From Aphrophora alni (taxonomy: Eukaryota > Arthropoda > Insecta > Hemiptera > Aphrophoridae), in NCBI GenBank assembly GCA_963513935.1, contig OY740765.1, forward strand, positions 145,207,618-145,271,617: 64,000 nucleotides of DNA. Reading direction: 5' to 3'. The position numbers and the translations under genes are program-made. Below, piece after piece: positions 37,010 to 50,803 of this stretch (positions are counted from its first letter, which is position 1; each line of letters starts with the position of its first letter). The notes beneath the pieces were generated by a model. The model was not told where the DNA came from. It saw only the letters and a program-made list of their open reading frames with translations, and made no database searches.

Positions 37010-37380
37010 TGGTTATATGGGGGTGAAATCTATGAATGCTCTACCTAAAATAATTAAACTAGAAAAGAATCCAAACAAATTAAAATTCACATTAAAATCA
37101 TATCTTAAAAAGAATATTTTATATTCTGTAAAATAATTTTGTAACTGAAATATGATATATTTCATATACAGCTTTTTATTGTAGTTTGTAGTGATTGTCT
37201 TTTGTCCTAGTTTGTACTTATTGTTTTTAAATTATTTAAATAATTGAGGCATTTTTGTGAAATATTTTAGACGGTTTGAAGTAATTTTGAAGAAAATGTG
37301 ACAAGCATTGTCCTTGTAGCTTAAAATGAGCAATACTTTATGGAAAGAATACAATGAAATTTTTGGCTCGTTAGTCATAT
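37010..37380 (+). pseudogene. LINE 3' end fragment 1
   Basis: The stretch 37015-37135 encodes MNALPKIIKLEKNPNKLKFT followed by LKSYLKKNILYSVK and a stop. This is the standard C-terminal block of many insect non-LTR retrotransposons (YNxLPxxIK...FKxxLKxYLxxxxFYSV). About 230 bp of AT-rich 3' tail follow. The reverse transcriptase itself is absent, as expected for a 5'-truncated insertion. Confidence 0.7.
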
Positions 37381-40200
37381 TGGCGAGTAGCCTAACCATC
37401 TTGTAAGTTTGTTATGGCAAAATGTGTGTAGATATCATTATGAAAATTTAGACTAGGGTACTTTGCAAACTAGACTGAGGATGTATGTAGAATGTTTTTT
37501 TGAATTTTATTTTCCATTTTAAAATGGCAACCATTAAAAAAAAATTTACACACAGTGCAGAGAAATTGATGCAAATGATCCAACTAAGAATAAAGCTTGT
37601 GCTCGTAAGTGTTAAATACAATGGTTTGAATAAATTATAACAAAAATTTGTAATCAGAGTAATATAAAAGTCAGTTTTGAGTTAAGATAGTTAGCATTTT
37701 AAGATTTACATACATCAATGAATACAGCTGAATATTTACTACCACTGTGATTCCAATGAATGGTAAATCAATATCACAATGCAAAGGAGCAAACCCTCCC
37801 AGTAAATGGCATTTTGTTCAAGTGTACAGTACCTGTTGTACAATTTAAAAAAGAGAATTTATCATTTTAGACTTCCAGAACAGGAAGAACCTCTTCACCT
37901 GTTTTAGTGGAGAGATCTGAATTTACCAGTCTACAACTCAACAAAATTTTTCAAACGTTCTTTTGACCAGCCACAGGAAGGATTTGGACCAAAAAGGGGT
38001 TGTTTGATACCACCTAATACAAAACCCATTGCAACTTTTTTCCTCTCAATGTTAATATAACCAATAGGCATACATGATAACTTTTTTTCATGTTTTATAC
38101 TAAATTGCTTTAATGCCCAAACTGTTTTTAAACCAACTCCACTATACTAGTTTTGAAAATATTAACTATTTTTGTAGTCTAAAAAACACTTTCATTGCAT
38201 AATTTTACAGAAATCGTGTTGACAATTGATTAAATAAAATTTTAACATTGTAATTCCAACCTAGGATCCATAGGTTATTATTGAAATGAACATGTTCAGT
38301 TGTATTGTTTTATGACAAAACATTCACAGTTTAATGTGAAGGGAGTTTCCCACAAAATTATAACATTTGAATAAAAAAACCTAAATAGAAAAGGAAACCT
38401 TGCTGGTGTAGGAAGTAGAGATTAAGAAAAGTTGTAAAAAACAGACATGGTTCAATGCCTCATAGTAGGAACAGGTTGATATGTTATGGGTGGATGAATA
38501 CATTGCATTGTAGACTCAGGACTAGATGTAAAATCACAGATGTTTGAGGTATGATGAATGAGTCAACTATTATGGAAATTATTTAGGCCTAACCAGGATA
38601 ATTGACTCGTGAAAGAAATTTATTTAGAACATAAATGTTTAAACGATTTTTATTAACACATTTCAGTAGTAAACAAAGTTATTGCCACCATAATGGCAAG
38701 GCACAGAACTATGAAATATTCATGTATTATACCAATAGTGTTAATCATGGAAGAGGGGGGGGGGGTGCTAATGGGGTGTAAGTCCCTCCTTCTCAGGGTT
38801 TTTGACAATTATAACAAATAAATATCTCTCCTTCATCGATGGTCTCATTAAAAGCCTGGGATTTGCATGATGGTAGTAATTAAATACAAATCTGTTTAAT
38901 AATTAATTTAACATCTAACAATAATCACAACTGTAACTAGTCTGGTCAGTCTGAAATGTCTGTGCAAAACTAGCTGTGACTACAAACATAGATTTATCAG
39001 AAATCAAGTTTCAAAGGGGTCTTGTGGGGTTTTTAATGAAAAAGATCTGGGAGGAATTCTAAACAGTAGTTTAAGCCACAATAGACCACATTTTGGAGAA
39101 AAGCTATGCATTACCGAAAGACCCAAAAGAAGGTAGTGATACACATGATAAAAAGTTGGAAACTCCTTTTTAACGATTTATGTATTCTTTCAACAAAAAC
39201 GGATTTAATATATTTTGCGAATGTACTTGGTTTGACTGACTTATATAATTTTTCAAAAAGATTTTCAACAAAAACACAATTTATACAGATTTGTATAATT
39301 TTTAAATACAACAGTTTAATGTAATGTTTGGTGTTGGATTTCTGAACTCTATTTTCGAATTTATTTGATCCTGAAAATGAATTCTAAATTCATTTCAAAT
39401 ATTTTTTATTTCAATATGAATGACTTTTAAATGTAGTCGCACAATATTACAGTTTTGAAGGGCAAAAGTAAATCACTGCTTTGTAGAAACACAGAATACA
39501 ATGCGTGTTCATTTTACCAGAAGTCCAACAACGATATTGGATGATATATCACGTGCAAGAAAAAATAAATGATAATTCTAAAAGTTGGAATTATGAAGAA
39601 ATTAAATTTTACTATCAAATGAACAGATTTTCATTTCATTGATTTTTCTTTCTATTGATGGAAAATACTTTCTTAACTGGGGAATTTTATATTATTTCAT
39701 TAAATTCAAATATGACCCCCGTTTGAAAAATAATGCTTTAGAGTGGTGATTACTAAATGTTGAACTGCAGATTAGTTTTTACGGACTGCATTGAACAATT
39801 GTTCACCCTATTATACCAACAGTGGCATTGCTACATGGCTTTTGCTTAGTCTTTCTAACACTGTATAACACCACCCGTTGACTTTCAATTGTAACAAAGC
39901 TGCCATGACGATAGAAATAATAGAGTACCAGAAACTTTTGAATACGAACAATTCTAAAATTAAAATCTGAGTGATAAACCAATTTCAAGAACTAAAGATT
40001 TTAGCCAGGAAAATACGAAGCTTGGCTTAATGAACAGATGCAAAGCAGCGTTCTTCTCCAAGATGAACTTGATACTGTCCATCTGTCATTATTGTTGTTT
40101 GTACATAAGTACGATAGTAACTACAAAGTTCAAGATAGGAACATGAATTTGGTACAGATAACTAAAATGTGCCCCTTATTGTAATTTAGAAAATTGTGAT

Positions 40201-40585
40201 AATTTAAAACAGTATTTTGTTAAAATTTAGTGTTTATTTCAACTTAAAAACACACTAAATTAGATATAAATTTGCAGATTTTAAAACTGTATGTAAGGGT
40301 AAAAACCCCACCTCTCTACGATGACAAATAGTGAAGTTATTGTAAAAAATGTAATTTCGATCCCAAACTTCCCAAGAAAATGTAATTCATATAGTTACGA
40401 GATCTGTCAGGTTCGAGTCATCGACATGAGTGAAGTGAGTGGACACTTACAAGGACAACAAAAAAGTTGATATACATACGACTAAAAGGTTCAGAACACC
40501 TGTGTAACAACTGTTTTTTACAAAATTTACCCTACTGGATATATGACCCCTCCCCCTGATCTATCAATACAACTTACATTTCCTA
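40201..40585 (+). repeat. Dispersed repeat family 1, copy B
   Basis: Similar to copy A over most of its length, with indels. The central part, CTACGATGACAAATAGTGAA, is best conserved. Non-coding. Confidence 0.75.
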
Positions 40586-41936
40586 CAAGGTTCAAGAAAT
40601 CAATTCATAGGGATTAGATTTAGAGGATCTCCTTGTATTACATTGATGGTACCCATTAACTTGTTAGTTTATACTTTTACATTAACAAAGCAACATAAAT
40701 TGTTTGTTTTGTAAATAAGGAAAACAGGAGAAGAAAAATTACATTTATGAGTTAGTGTAAGTGGGCATGACGTTCGACATTTTTTTTTAACATTAACAAA
40801 AATTATTAGTCTATAATCTATATAGAAAAAAAACTGTTAAATTACTTCAATGAGTAAGATTGGTGGAAATTTCGGTCTCAGATGTTATAGTAACTACGAG
40901 GGATATCTCAATGGATAGAATTTATTGCAAATGTAATGGTTCTTATGACTAATAGCAGTGTACCTCGTTGCTACAAATATTAACCATGTCTTTATCTGTT
41001 TAAATTTATAAGATAGCATGACACACAACTGATAACAATTTTACTGACATTGTGTGTTCAATTAATTGTAAACAATCAGAGTTTCTAAGTAAATACAATA
41101 TTGTAGCTGCCAAATTAAAGCTGTTTTCACAAATTTCATAAATGCTTTATGTTCTCATAATTAAAACATATTTGTATGGAAATTAAATAGTTTAAACTTT
41201 GTAGTTAAAACTAGAAAACAAAATTGATGTCCATTAGATTTTTATATCTAAAAATTATATCACGAGTAAAGGAAAATCAATGTTTTAAAATTAATCTATG
41301 TTTTAATGTAAGCTATTAAGTTGGTGTCTCACAAAAATTCCTTTTGAAACTTATACGTTTCACATTTCTCACTGTGTGGATAAATTGGTTTGTATTTAGT
41401 ACATGATTTTGCACTGCAATTTAATATACTCGAATAAATAAACAGTATCAAAATGTTGGCACAAATTTTCTTACTTTGTTTATATTAAACAAAATAAGAT
41501 CTTTTAAATGGTAAGGGGAATAAAACAGATCGAAGACAGATTTTGTATACAAAGGATGACAATGTGACAACATTGGAAGGTCGAAGGAGGTAAAGCTTTC
41601 AACTATTATTATTTTTATGTCTTTTCTAGTAGTAACTTGACACAACAGTTTTGTAATACATATTAATATTTTATTAAGAATGCTGTTATTTAACTTTTTC
41701 ATTAGTAGCAAGTTATGTGAAAACTTTGAAAATTTATGTTGAGATATGTAAACCTTAGGTGGAAACAAATTGCACAAACTTTCTCCCTTGCTCATCCACA
41801 AAATCAAACAGAAAATAACACTCGCAACCATCTCTCCAAAAATGTCTCATGAGAAAGAATTAAAATAACTGTTACTTTATGTCATTTCTAAACAATAATT
41901 TACCATTAAAAGCTCACTATAGTTTATACCAATCTT

Positions 41937-42130
41937 GAGGGACACTAGCTGGATCTACACCTTTTCTCATATAGTATTGGGTTAGATCCATCTCTTTCAT
42001 CTTTCCTATCAACTATTGTTCTCTTCCAAGCCTGATATTATTAGAATATTCGAGGGCTAAGAGTGTTTATTTTATAAGGCAATGATCAACGTGATGTTTT
42101 TTCGCCTTTAAAGAATAAAAAAAAAGACGG
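41937..42130 (+). repeat. Dispersed repeat family 2, copy left of the Merlin relic
   Basis: Starts GAGGGACACTAGCTGGATCT, close to 62008-62030 (GAGACCCTAGCTGGATCTAC). It continues with TTGGGTTAGATCC, TCTTTCATCTTTCCTATCA, ATTCGAGGGCTAA and CGCCTTTAAAGAA. A similar copy lies on the other side of the Merlin relic at 43575-43740 in the same orientation. Confidence 0.7.
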
Positions 42131-42559
42131 AAAATTTCATCATTTTACACAATGGTTTGAATCATTAATCTTCACAAAAATTTGAAGGAAACTCCTTTTT
42201 TTAACAGCTCTATATATCTATTATTATTTTTTTAAATATCTATTATAGATATTGTTTCTTTTTAACTCTAATGATCAACATTTCTTAAATTATGGCGATA
42301 AATACGTTTTTTTTTGTCTCTCTTGAGATGATATTATAGCAAATTTTGATTCAAATTGTTGATTTTTTATAAAATCAGAATTTTATTCTTATAACCCCAA
42401 AATTTTAAATATTGAAAAAAAGGCCACAAAATTACATTAAGTATGGTTACTTATGTATTATACGGATAAGTGAAATAGATTAGGCTAGGCCAAGTTATAT
42501 TAGTTAAATAGCTAATTTTACGCAGTATTGTTGTTTATCTTTTGCTCAATATTGTTGTT

Positions 42560-43415
42560 CACCTGATAGTGTGTACATTGCACTACCATGTTGTTATGGG
42601 ACTTACTGTCTAATGAGACTGACTCTATCTTTTGAAATCCAAGTTTATTTACACAATGAAAGAAAATGTGAAAATGATCATATCATGAACCTATATTATG
42701 GAAATGAATTGTCATTGAAGTGCAACAATTGTGGGGATAAATTAGGTATTAGAGTTGATACTTAGTTTTATGTAGTGTTGGTGTGAGGATTTTACTTCTA
42801 TTGGTTTTTGTAAACGACAGTTAGGACTTGCCGATAAAACCACGATTGATTGGAATATAAGGGAAGCATGTGTTGATGCACTCAAAAAACGAAATCTAGT
42901 CAAAATTGGTTGTCCTGGAACAACAGTTGAAATATATGTAAGCCTATTTACAAAAAGAAAAAAATCATATCGGGTGATTTTTGCCTCCACAATGGGTTTT
43001 TGGTGGTTTGTGTCTCGGGAGACATATGCATGCTTCTTACTCAAGGTACCAGAAAGAACAGGTCAAACATTAATGCCAGCAAAATTAAGTATGGTTCTGC
43101 AATAATATCTGATTGTTAGAAAAGTTATAAAACAGAACTTAACAGGGCTGAATTTGCACATTTTAAGGGCAATCATAAATTCTTTATACATCCTGATACC
43201 AGCGCTAACACGCAATGTGTGGAAAGAATGTGGGGGTTTTACAAAGCGGAGAAATAAAAACATAGCACTGTTGATATCATCTTGATACATATATTTTTTA
43301 AATTCATGTGGCAGTCGGTGGTGGAAGCAGAGTACGGCAATCGTTTTGACACGTGGCTTCATCGCAAAATTTATGCCACCGTTAAAACCCATCATCTTTT
43401 TTGTAATTTTTGATA
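42560..43415 (+). pseudogene. Merlin (IS1595/ISXO2-like) transposase relic
   Basis: Three frames together give the architecture of a Merlin transposase. An N-terminal zinc-ribbon-like part ends CNNCGDKLGIR (about 42720-42755). Next comes GLADKTTIDWNIREACVDAL and then KIGCPGTTVEI (about 42900-42935), the usual GG/CPG.VEI block before the first catalytic Asp/Glu, which is altered here. VPERTGQTLMP follows at about 43043. A late block, DTSANTQCVERMWGFYKAEK (about 43195-43255), carries the conserved N..E.MW signature, and VEAEYGNRFDTWLHRKIYAT leads to the end. Frame changes and stops show it is dead. Terminal repeats were not found. Confidence 0.75.
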
Positions 43416-43574
43416 AATAAAATATTAAACTTCGAAGTTTGTATTGAAATATTAAATTAGATATTTAACTATAATAATCCGAGCATAAATAATAATTTAG
43501 TCTAATTTAATCTATTTTACCGGTCTGTATATTACATAAGTACCCAAAATATGCCCACATGTCAAATCTAATTA

Positions 43575-43740
43575 ATTGTTCCACTTGGGTTTGATTTTTT
43601 TCTCTTTCATATTTCCTATAAAGCCTCTTTAGCCAACTGTTGTTCTCATTAGACACTGATGCAATTAAGTGTTAAAGGACTTGGAGTTTCTATTTGATAG
43701 TCATTTTATTTATTACACTGACTTTTTTAAATGATGAAAT
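43575..43740 (+). repeat. Dispersed repeat family 2, copy right of the Merlin relic
   Basis: Diverged copy with CTTGGGTTTGATTTTTTTCT, TTTCATATTTCCTATAAAG, TTGTTCTCATTAGACACTGATGC and a following T-rich part, matching 47638-47720 and 41975-42050. Confidence 0.5.
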
Positions 43741-43949
43741 TTTTGTAAATCCATTTTTTTAGCTGTTCTAAAAATATTTTTATTTAAAAATTGACTCACT
43801 ATATATTTTGATTTATATGACATCATAGTATATTTACCTAAAATTTAACAAAATCTATTCATTCTTTATTGAAATATCCCCCCCACCAGGTTATGTAACA
43901 TAATTCTATAGTTCTAAAGTCAACCAAGGATTGATTGATACCTATTGAT

Positions 43950-46400
43950 GGTGGAAACAGTTATATGGATGCAACTGCCAACCGGAAATCAGACTCTTTA
44001 GTTGAGTGTGAACATGAACAAACAGATAATTTGACTGAAGGTAATTTAGGAGATTCTAGTTTTTAATTTTTTAAAATAGGCGTTGATGGAAAAACTATTC
44101 AATAGACGCTCTGTGAATATCCAACCCTTACCAAACAGACAAGTTGAGGAGAGCTTGCTAAATATTTTACACTTAAACGTGCAAGGTCCGCTTAGAGAAA
44201 ATAAAGTGGATGAATTTAACTTTTTTTTTGAGAACTTTTCTGTAAAACCTAAATTAATATACATAAGTGATAATTGATTGACAAAGGAGACCAAATTTCT
44301 CCTACATAAAATTGTTGGTTATAAATTAGCTGATACGATGTGTATAACGAGAGACGGGAGTTGCATACTCATATTAGAACAGTTACAGTTTAAGAAAATA
44401 GATTTTGTCAAATTTACTGTAAAGGATATTTTTGAGTGTTGTGGGATACAGCTGTTTGTTTGTACAAATTTCATTGTTTTAGCTATTTATACACCACCAT
44501 AGTTATGATAGATAAGACTAGTTTGAATGTGTTTTATGGTAAATTCCGGGCTCTTTAAAATACATAACTTATAAAGATACTAAATCCCACATATTGATTG
44601 ATGGTAATTTCAATATTAATTTATTTAAGGAAAGTACTCTTAAGCAAGAATTTATGAATATTGTTATATCTGGCCTAATAAATGTCCATGTTTCGGAGCC
44701 AACAAAGATAAAGGAAGATACAAAAATTTGTATAGACAATATATTAACTAGTTTTCATCCTAGCATTTATGGATATTGGTATTTGAGTTGGGGGTTTTCA
44801 GATCATACTGTTCAAATGGCCACTAAAAATTATTATTATATAAAACATAAAATGTTCAAGAAGGAGTTTACTTTCAGACGCTCTTTTTCAGAGGTATATT
44901 GATACAGGAGAAATCTGGGTTGAAAATTTTAAAACTTCAGAAGATGGGTACATTTTAGATTTGAAGTATAACATGTTCAAAGAAAATATAATGAGATATT
45001 TTAATCCGAGTTTTCCAAAAAAACAAAAACAAATAAGGGTATATAATAAAAAGTAAAATAAGCAACAAGAGTTGGATTACATCTATTACATCTGATATAA
45101 GGATATCAAAGTTCTAGAAAAAGGGAGTTGCAGTTTCAATGATTTAATAATATTCCTTAAATATGTATCTAACTATAAACAAATCTTTAAGAAATGTATC
45201 TAGACAGCAAAAATCCAATTTAATAAAAGTAAAATATTACATACTTCTAACAGAATAAGAGCAGTATGGGATGTAGTAGAAAATTAGACACAGGGTCGGG
45301 AACAAAGTACACTGAAAAATATAGAAACAGACTTATCGGGCAAAGTTTATAAGTCTTCAAAAGCAGTTGCCAATATTTCCTACAATTTTTTTATTGCAAA
45401 TGTGGTAAATCTTTTAAATGTATCTACAGACCATATTGCAGCATTTCACTTTATAAATACTAAAGTAAATCCTACTTGTAAAATGAATCAGTTGAAACCG
45501 GTAACAAAGAAGGAAGTTTTAAATATTATAGACTAAGCAATTCAAGGGTGGGTGGTTCGAATGAAATACCGCAATTTCTTATTAAGAAGTGTGCTAGATT
45601 TATTGTAAAACCTTCGTTATTTCTCATAAATATCTCATACACAAGGGAGGTGAAGCTTGCTCTCTAGATAATTATAGTCTCCCTATTACTCCACTTTATC
45701 AAAGGTTCTTGAAAAAGTCATGTGTGATCGAATGGTTCACACATTACCTTGAGAGTAATAATTTATTGAATACAAATCAGTTTGGGTTTAGAAAAAGTAA
45801 AAACACTATTAAGGCAATAATTGATTTCATTAATGGGGTGGCTGGTGCTGTGGATGGGTCGGAGTTAGTTGTTGGGGCATTTCTTGATTTATCTAAGGCG
45901 TCTGAGTATGTGGACCATAGTTGGTTGTAAAAAAAGTTGTCTCATTAAGGTGTCAGGGGTAAGATTATTGAGGGGTTTGATTTCTACATGTCAGACCGTT
46001 ATCAATGGGTGGTTGTTGGCGGAAACAAGATTTTTAGTAGATTCTTGAAATTCAGCACTGGAGTTCCAGTGCTGTTTGTTTGAAAACTCTCCTTATTATT
46101 AGACTGGTGACATTAGACTGTATAATAAACTACCAGATGATATGGGGATATTTGCCTGTCCTAAATTTTTTAGAAAGGCCCTTCTTTCCCTTCTGCAAGA
46201 AAACTCTTTATTATATAGAGGAATATATGCAGTTTATTATTAGTGTAGCTTAAAATTGTTGGTTGTTAAGTTGATGTGTTTGAAGGTATGTTATTTTAGA
46301 CTAGACTTGAATATTGTGACTCTCCTGGCATAGAAAATTTCCTGTAATTGTGCGCTGTAATGTGGTTAAGATAATAATTTTTTTTTATTATTATTATTTT
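43950..46400 (+). pseudogene. LINE (non-LTR retrotransposon) relic
   Basis: Several open pieces form a 5'-to-3' non-LTR order. An endonuclease domain covers 44160-44860 (ILHLNVQGPLRENKVDEF, DGNFNINLFKESTLKQEF, CIDNILTSF and then FSDHT, the last with the catalytic SDH-type motif). The reverse transcriptase start is at about 45550 (SNEIPQFLIKKCARF). RT blocks lie at 45709-45930 (TNQFGFRKSKNTIKAI and FLDLSKASEYVDHS), followed by STGVPVLF. The rest of the RT, including the catalytic YxDD region, is absent. The C-terminal block IRLYNKLPDDMGIFACPKFF is at about 46110-46170, and a TTATTATT tail near 46380 marks the 3' end. Stops and frameshifts are common. The clade (jockey/CR1-like) is not resolved. 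Confidence 0.8.
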
Positions 46401-47630
46401 TTATATAACCAAGAAATCACAATTGTTTTACCCCTGCCAAGTAATAAATAAAAATGAAGATATTTAAAAAAATGTCAAACAAGAACTCCAGTTTTATAAA
46501 AAAATCAAAAACAAAATGAATTCTGTTCATAGTTGATGGTAAAAACATTGTTTTTGTATGCACTATACTCCCCACAAAACAATAATATTGTCGTTTCCAA
46601 TTACTTCCTAATTATTTTAACTTTTAGGCAATATTACTAAACGAAAACACCCCACTCAAATGTATGCTCTTGTCTAACGTCTTGTACACACAGGGTGTAA
46701 AACAGGGCGCCTTGTACAAAACCAGGACCGCAATCCCTTCTCCTGTTCTGCACTGCCAATGACAAAAAAAAAAACAGTTAAACAATTGTTTGTTAAATTT
46801 GTTTTTATTTCCCAAATTTGTATCAAATTCGGTGATTTTCAATAATGTTCGATAGCTCTGTTGAAGTAAAAATTTAAAAATCTGGCTTTGTGGTGGACAA
46901 CTACGTGATCAAAAGAAAAAAAATAGTGAAATCATAATAAAATAGGAGTAGTCGTTGGGATATAAATATACCTTTACTTTTAGATCACCCAATACACTTT
47001 TATATACTATATTTTGGCACAAAGTAGGTTTATATTTATAAATCAATCAAATAAATATAAATAGATACAAAAAGTTCACTGTACTTTTAAGAATTCAGTT
47101 TTATTACGCAAAACATTTTACATTACATATTTACACAATCATTTAAAAACTCCATACATATTAAATCAGGACGGATATTTCTTCCATAGTTTGATTTTTG
47201 TAATATGGTATGAATCCATGGCATGAGAAATATTCAGTCTGTAGAATGTTAAGTGATCAAATTCTTCAGGTATTCACATTTATCATGTTTCGGAAAGTAT
47301 CAAAAAGAGCATGTGTAATTTCTTCGAACGATGAAATTCAATCAATACACAGATATTACAAAACAATAATCTCTTTTATATATCAAATAATTTCACATCT
47401 CTCACAAAGGCTGTTTGATAAGACAGTGTCTTTGATAATATATGACAATCAAATCTCAGTTTCGTTTAATCTATTTTATAAAAAATTTCTGGCAACATTC
47501 GAAAGCGGAATAGTTTGTATATCTTTGTTGTGATGGAAAAAAAAGTGAATTTCAAAAGCTGATAAAGCATTAAATTTGCATTAAGGAAAAAGTGAGCTAA
47601 AGAGGGATTATAGGAATTCTGTTTTTATTC

Positions 47631-47785
47631 ATGTAGACTTGGGTTAGATTCCCCTCTTTCATCCTTCCTATCAGGTCTCTCTTGACCAAATCTTGTTCTT
47701 TTCCGACCCTGATGCTATTAGAGTATTCGAGGGGTCTTTATTCTATGTTCTTTTTTTTTATATATATAAGGCGAACAAGAGAAAA
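47631..47785 (+). repeat. Dispersed repeat family 2, well-preserved copy
   Basis: Reads TAGACTTGGGTTAGATTCCC, then CTCTTTCATCCTTCCTATCA, GGTCTCTCTTGACCAAATCT and ATTCGAGGGGTCTTTATTC. This copy best matches both arms of the fold-back at 61832-62182. Confidence 0.7.
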
Positions 47786-50470
47786 CAATTAGGTGTTGGA
47801 ACTCTATTAGTAAAATGCTCACAATTGGCCAAAAAGTAATTCTGCCACGGTTTTAAAGCAGTGTTTGGACATGTTCAATTACAATCCAAGTGAGTTTTGA
47901 GGCATGCTGTAACCGTTGTTGAAATATGAATTCATAACTACACTCCAGAAATGAGAGAGCAGAAAAATAGTGCATTTCTTCTGGTAAATGTGCTTCAAAG
48001 AAGGGGAAAAACAGTTTCAATCGAATTGAAAAAAATATGATCAAAACCTTTTAGTATACACATGGCATAATCTTCTCTGACTATTTGTAAAAGAGAAATA
48101 AGATCACAGGATAGTATTATTGGATCATTTTCACGACGATTGATGAAAAAGTGACCTCACTTGGCGAAGGAAAAAAAAATTATCTACCACCACACTCAAG
48201 GCTTACACATTTTTTTGGATAGCTTAATTGGACAAAGTACTATATACCGAAGTGAAAGGAAATTGTAAACAAATAAATCAAATTGTAGTAAATTCAAAGC
48301 CACTGACCTATCAAAACAGCCTTTGTATAAAGCGATGTAAGGTAAATATCAAAATATAATTTTAAGGTTAAACAGACTTCACAATAAGATCAACTTGAGT
48401 ACATTATTTTTGACATAACAAAAGCTTTTACTATTTCTAGAACATTCCATTTTGTTTTAATAAAACATAATGGAATAACTTAGTGCTTAAAACAACAATA
48501 ACTACTACAAATAAAACAATAATTCATTATACAGCTGCTTTAGCTGTGAGAATGACAGAAACAGAAACTTTTCTACTATTTTGAGGGAGTTTAACTGGCT
48601 AAAATAGTAATCTTTATCAAAAACATAAGACTCCCCAACATCTATATGGCTATAAGCTATAGCCAGAGATACTAAATTCAAGGAAGAAAGGATGTTAACT
48701 GGTAATATTTCCTAGTGAGGCAGTTTGTAGTGAGGCATTTTTACTTTGAGACAGAATGTAGTAGGGGTTTCTCAATGCTGTCGCAAACTCACAAGCTAAA
48801 GCGATTTTACTGTAAAGTATATATGTATGAACCAACAAATACTTTGATTCTTTATAAAACTATCAAAAATTGATTTTCCTCAGTACTATAACCATAGTTG
48901 TGTTGTACTCTATTATTTTAAAACTACAGAGTAAGAAAAATATTTTGTGTTAAAAATGTTGCTGGCGTTTTTGGGTGTTCTTGAAACTCTAATCACTTGG
49001 AACATGTTTAAACAATTACAGAATGATGTGGGATTTATTTTTCGATTTTAAGAACGGATGTGATTGATTCAAAATTTTATGGACCAAAAGGAGGTAGTGG
49101 TTGACAAAATGGGAATTATGTATAGTACCCAATTTTAATGTTTTAGATGAAGGCATCATCCCTTTTTGCTCAATTTAACTTTTACTAAAATAAGGTACAG
49201 ATATTTTACATTTTGTCATACCCAACTAACAGTTGCACACAAATAAAGTTAAGTACAACATTAGATTAAATGAACTTAAAGAATGAAGGGAAAACAACCG
49301 TTTAAATAAACAAAGTAATACAACATTTCCAACACTTAAATTCAGAGTCAAAACACAAACTATGGCGTACTGTGAAGAGTATTAAATGTCTGACAATTGA
49401 ACATATTGTCTGAATATTCTTTTTTCAGCCCGGTTCTGATTTTTGTTTAGCCCGGTATCTTATATTAAATATCTTAACAAAGAAATGTTAAAGTTGAAAT
49501 ACAATACAATAAATTTATAAGCAAATTTGTATATAATACTACACATTTTAACATGTTTAAAATATATTATTTCATATAAATTGCATATATAATGTAATAT
49601 ACAAAAGGGAATATGTTAATTTAATTGCATTCACAAAATTTATTTTGAAAACTTGTCTCATTTTTATGGTTGACATTTTTTTTTTTTAATTTTTCTACTA
49701 TAAAAATTAAAGCTTATTGTCAATCGTCTTTACTGTAATTGCTTGTCAACTGTAATTTGAATAGACAAGAAAGTGTTAAATATGTAAAAATAAGCAAAAT
49801 ATTTTATAGGTTACAAAAAGATAGAACATAAAATTTTAATCACGGGTCTGTAATTTTATTATACACTAATATTTAAACTATCTATATGTAAAATTAAAGA
49901 TTTTTCCTCTTTTATTTTTAGTTTACACTATGTAAAATTAAATACATTATATATAGAATCTATTTTAAGAAACACTTTTTAAACGAATAAAAAAAATAAT
50001 AAATAAAAAAAATTATAAATGTTTAAAAACTATAAAAATAAAACAATTTTGAGTTTGAAAACAGATATATATATTAATTAATATGTCTTTGGCACTTTTT
50101 AATGCTACAAAAATATCTCAATAACTAAATAAATAATAAGTTGGTGTCCAAACAGGGCCCATCAACTAACTTATTCAAATATGTTTCAGTCAACAAACCA
50201 CGAAAATCAGGTGGCCTAACAATTGTAGGCATTTTTAGTTTAGTAACACAAAATATCAAAAGATATTTTACAGATTAAAATATATTGTAAACATAAAATC
50301 TATGTTTATCGCAGTTTAGGCCATTATACAATGTAATAAAAATGGTTAAACTATATAAATTTACAAACTAACCAGGTAAAATACAGCTATAAATTAATAA
50401 TGTTTGAACCTAGAAAAATAAAAACTGGTGCCCAAGCAGGGACATTCTTAGAATAAAATGAAGTATATTC

Positions 50471-50803
50471 CAATAAATACCATAGATTGCATAACAACTG
50501 ATTAACAATAATTATTACATTTGTGAGAAAACAATTTTGTCAGTGTATTAGTTGTCAATATATCACTAGTTAAGCGTAAAGGGCTAATCATTATACTCTT
50601 AATGTTTTGTGAAATGTCTGATCTTTACGGTCTTCAATAAATACCATAGATTGCATAACAAGGGATTAATAACAATAATAATTACATTTGTGAGAAAACA
50701 ATTTTGTCAGTGTATTAGTTGTCAATATATCACTAGTTAAGCGTAAAGGGCTAATCATTATACTCTTAATGTTTTGTGAAATGTATGATGTTTATGGTCT
50801 ACT
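50471..50803 (+). repeat. Tandem duplication, two copies of about 165 bp
   Basis: Copies begin CAATAAATACCATAGATTGC at 50471 and 50635. They are nearly identical, with a small indel near the AATAATTATT run and a few substitutions near the ends. Identity this high implies a recent event. Confidence 0.9.

Noticed and set aside
39106..39324. Overlapping 66-72 codon open frames on both strands
   Set aside because: No recognisable protein; the overlap reflects a local lack of stop triplets.
41448..41831. 127-codon open frame on the minus strand starting with ATG
   Set aside because: The composition is that of AT-rich DNA, no motif or family was recognised, and no splice or regulatory context supports it.
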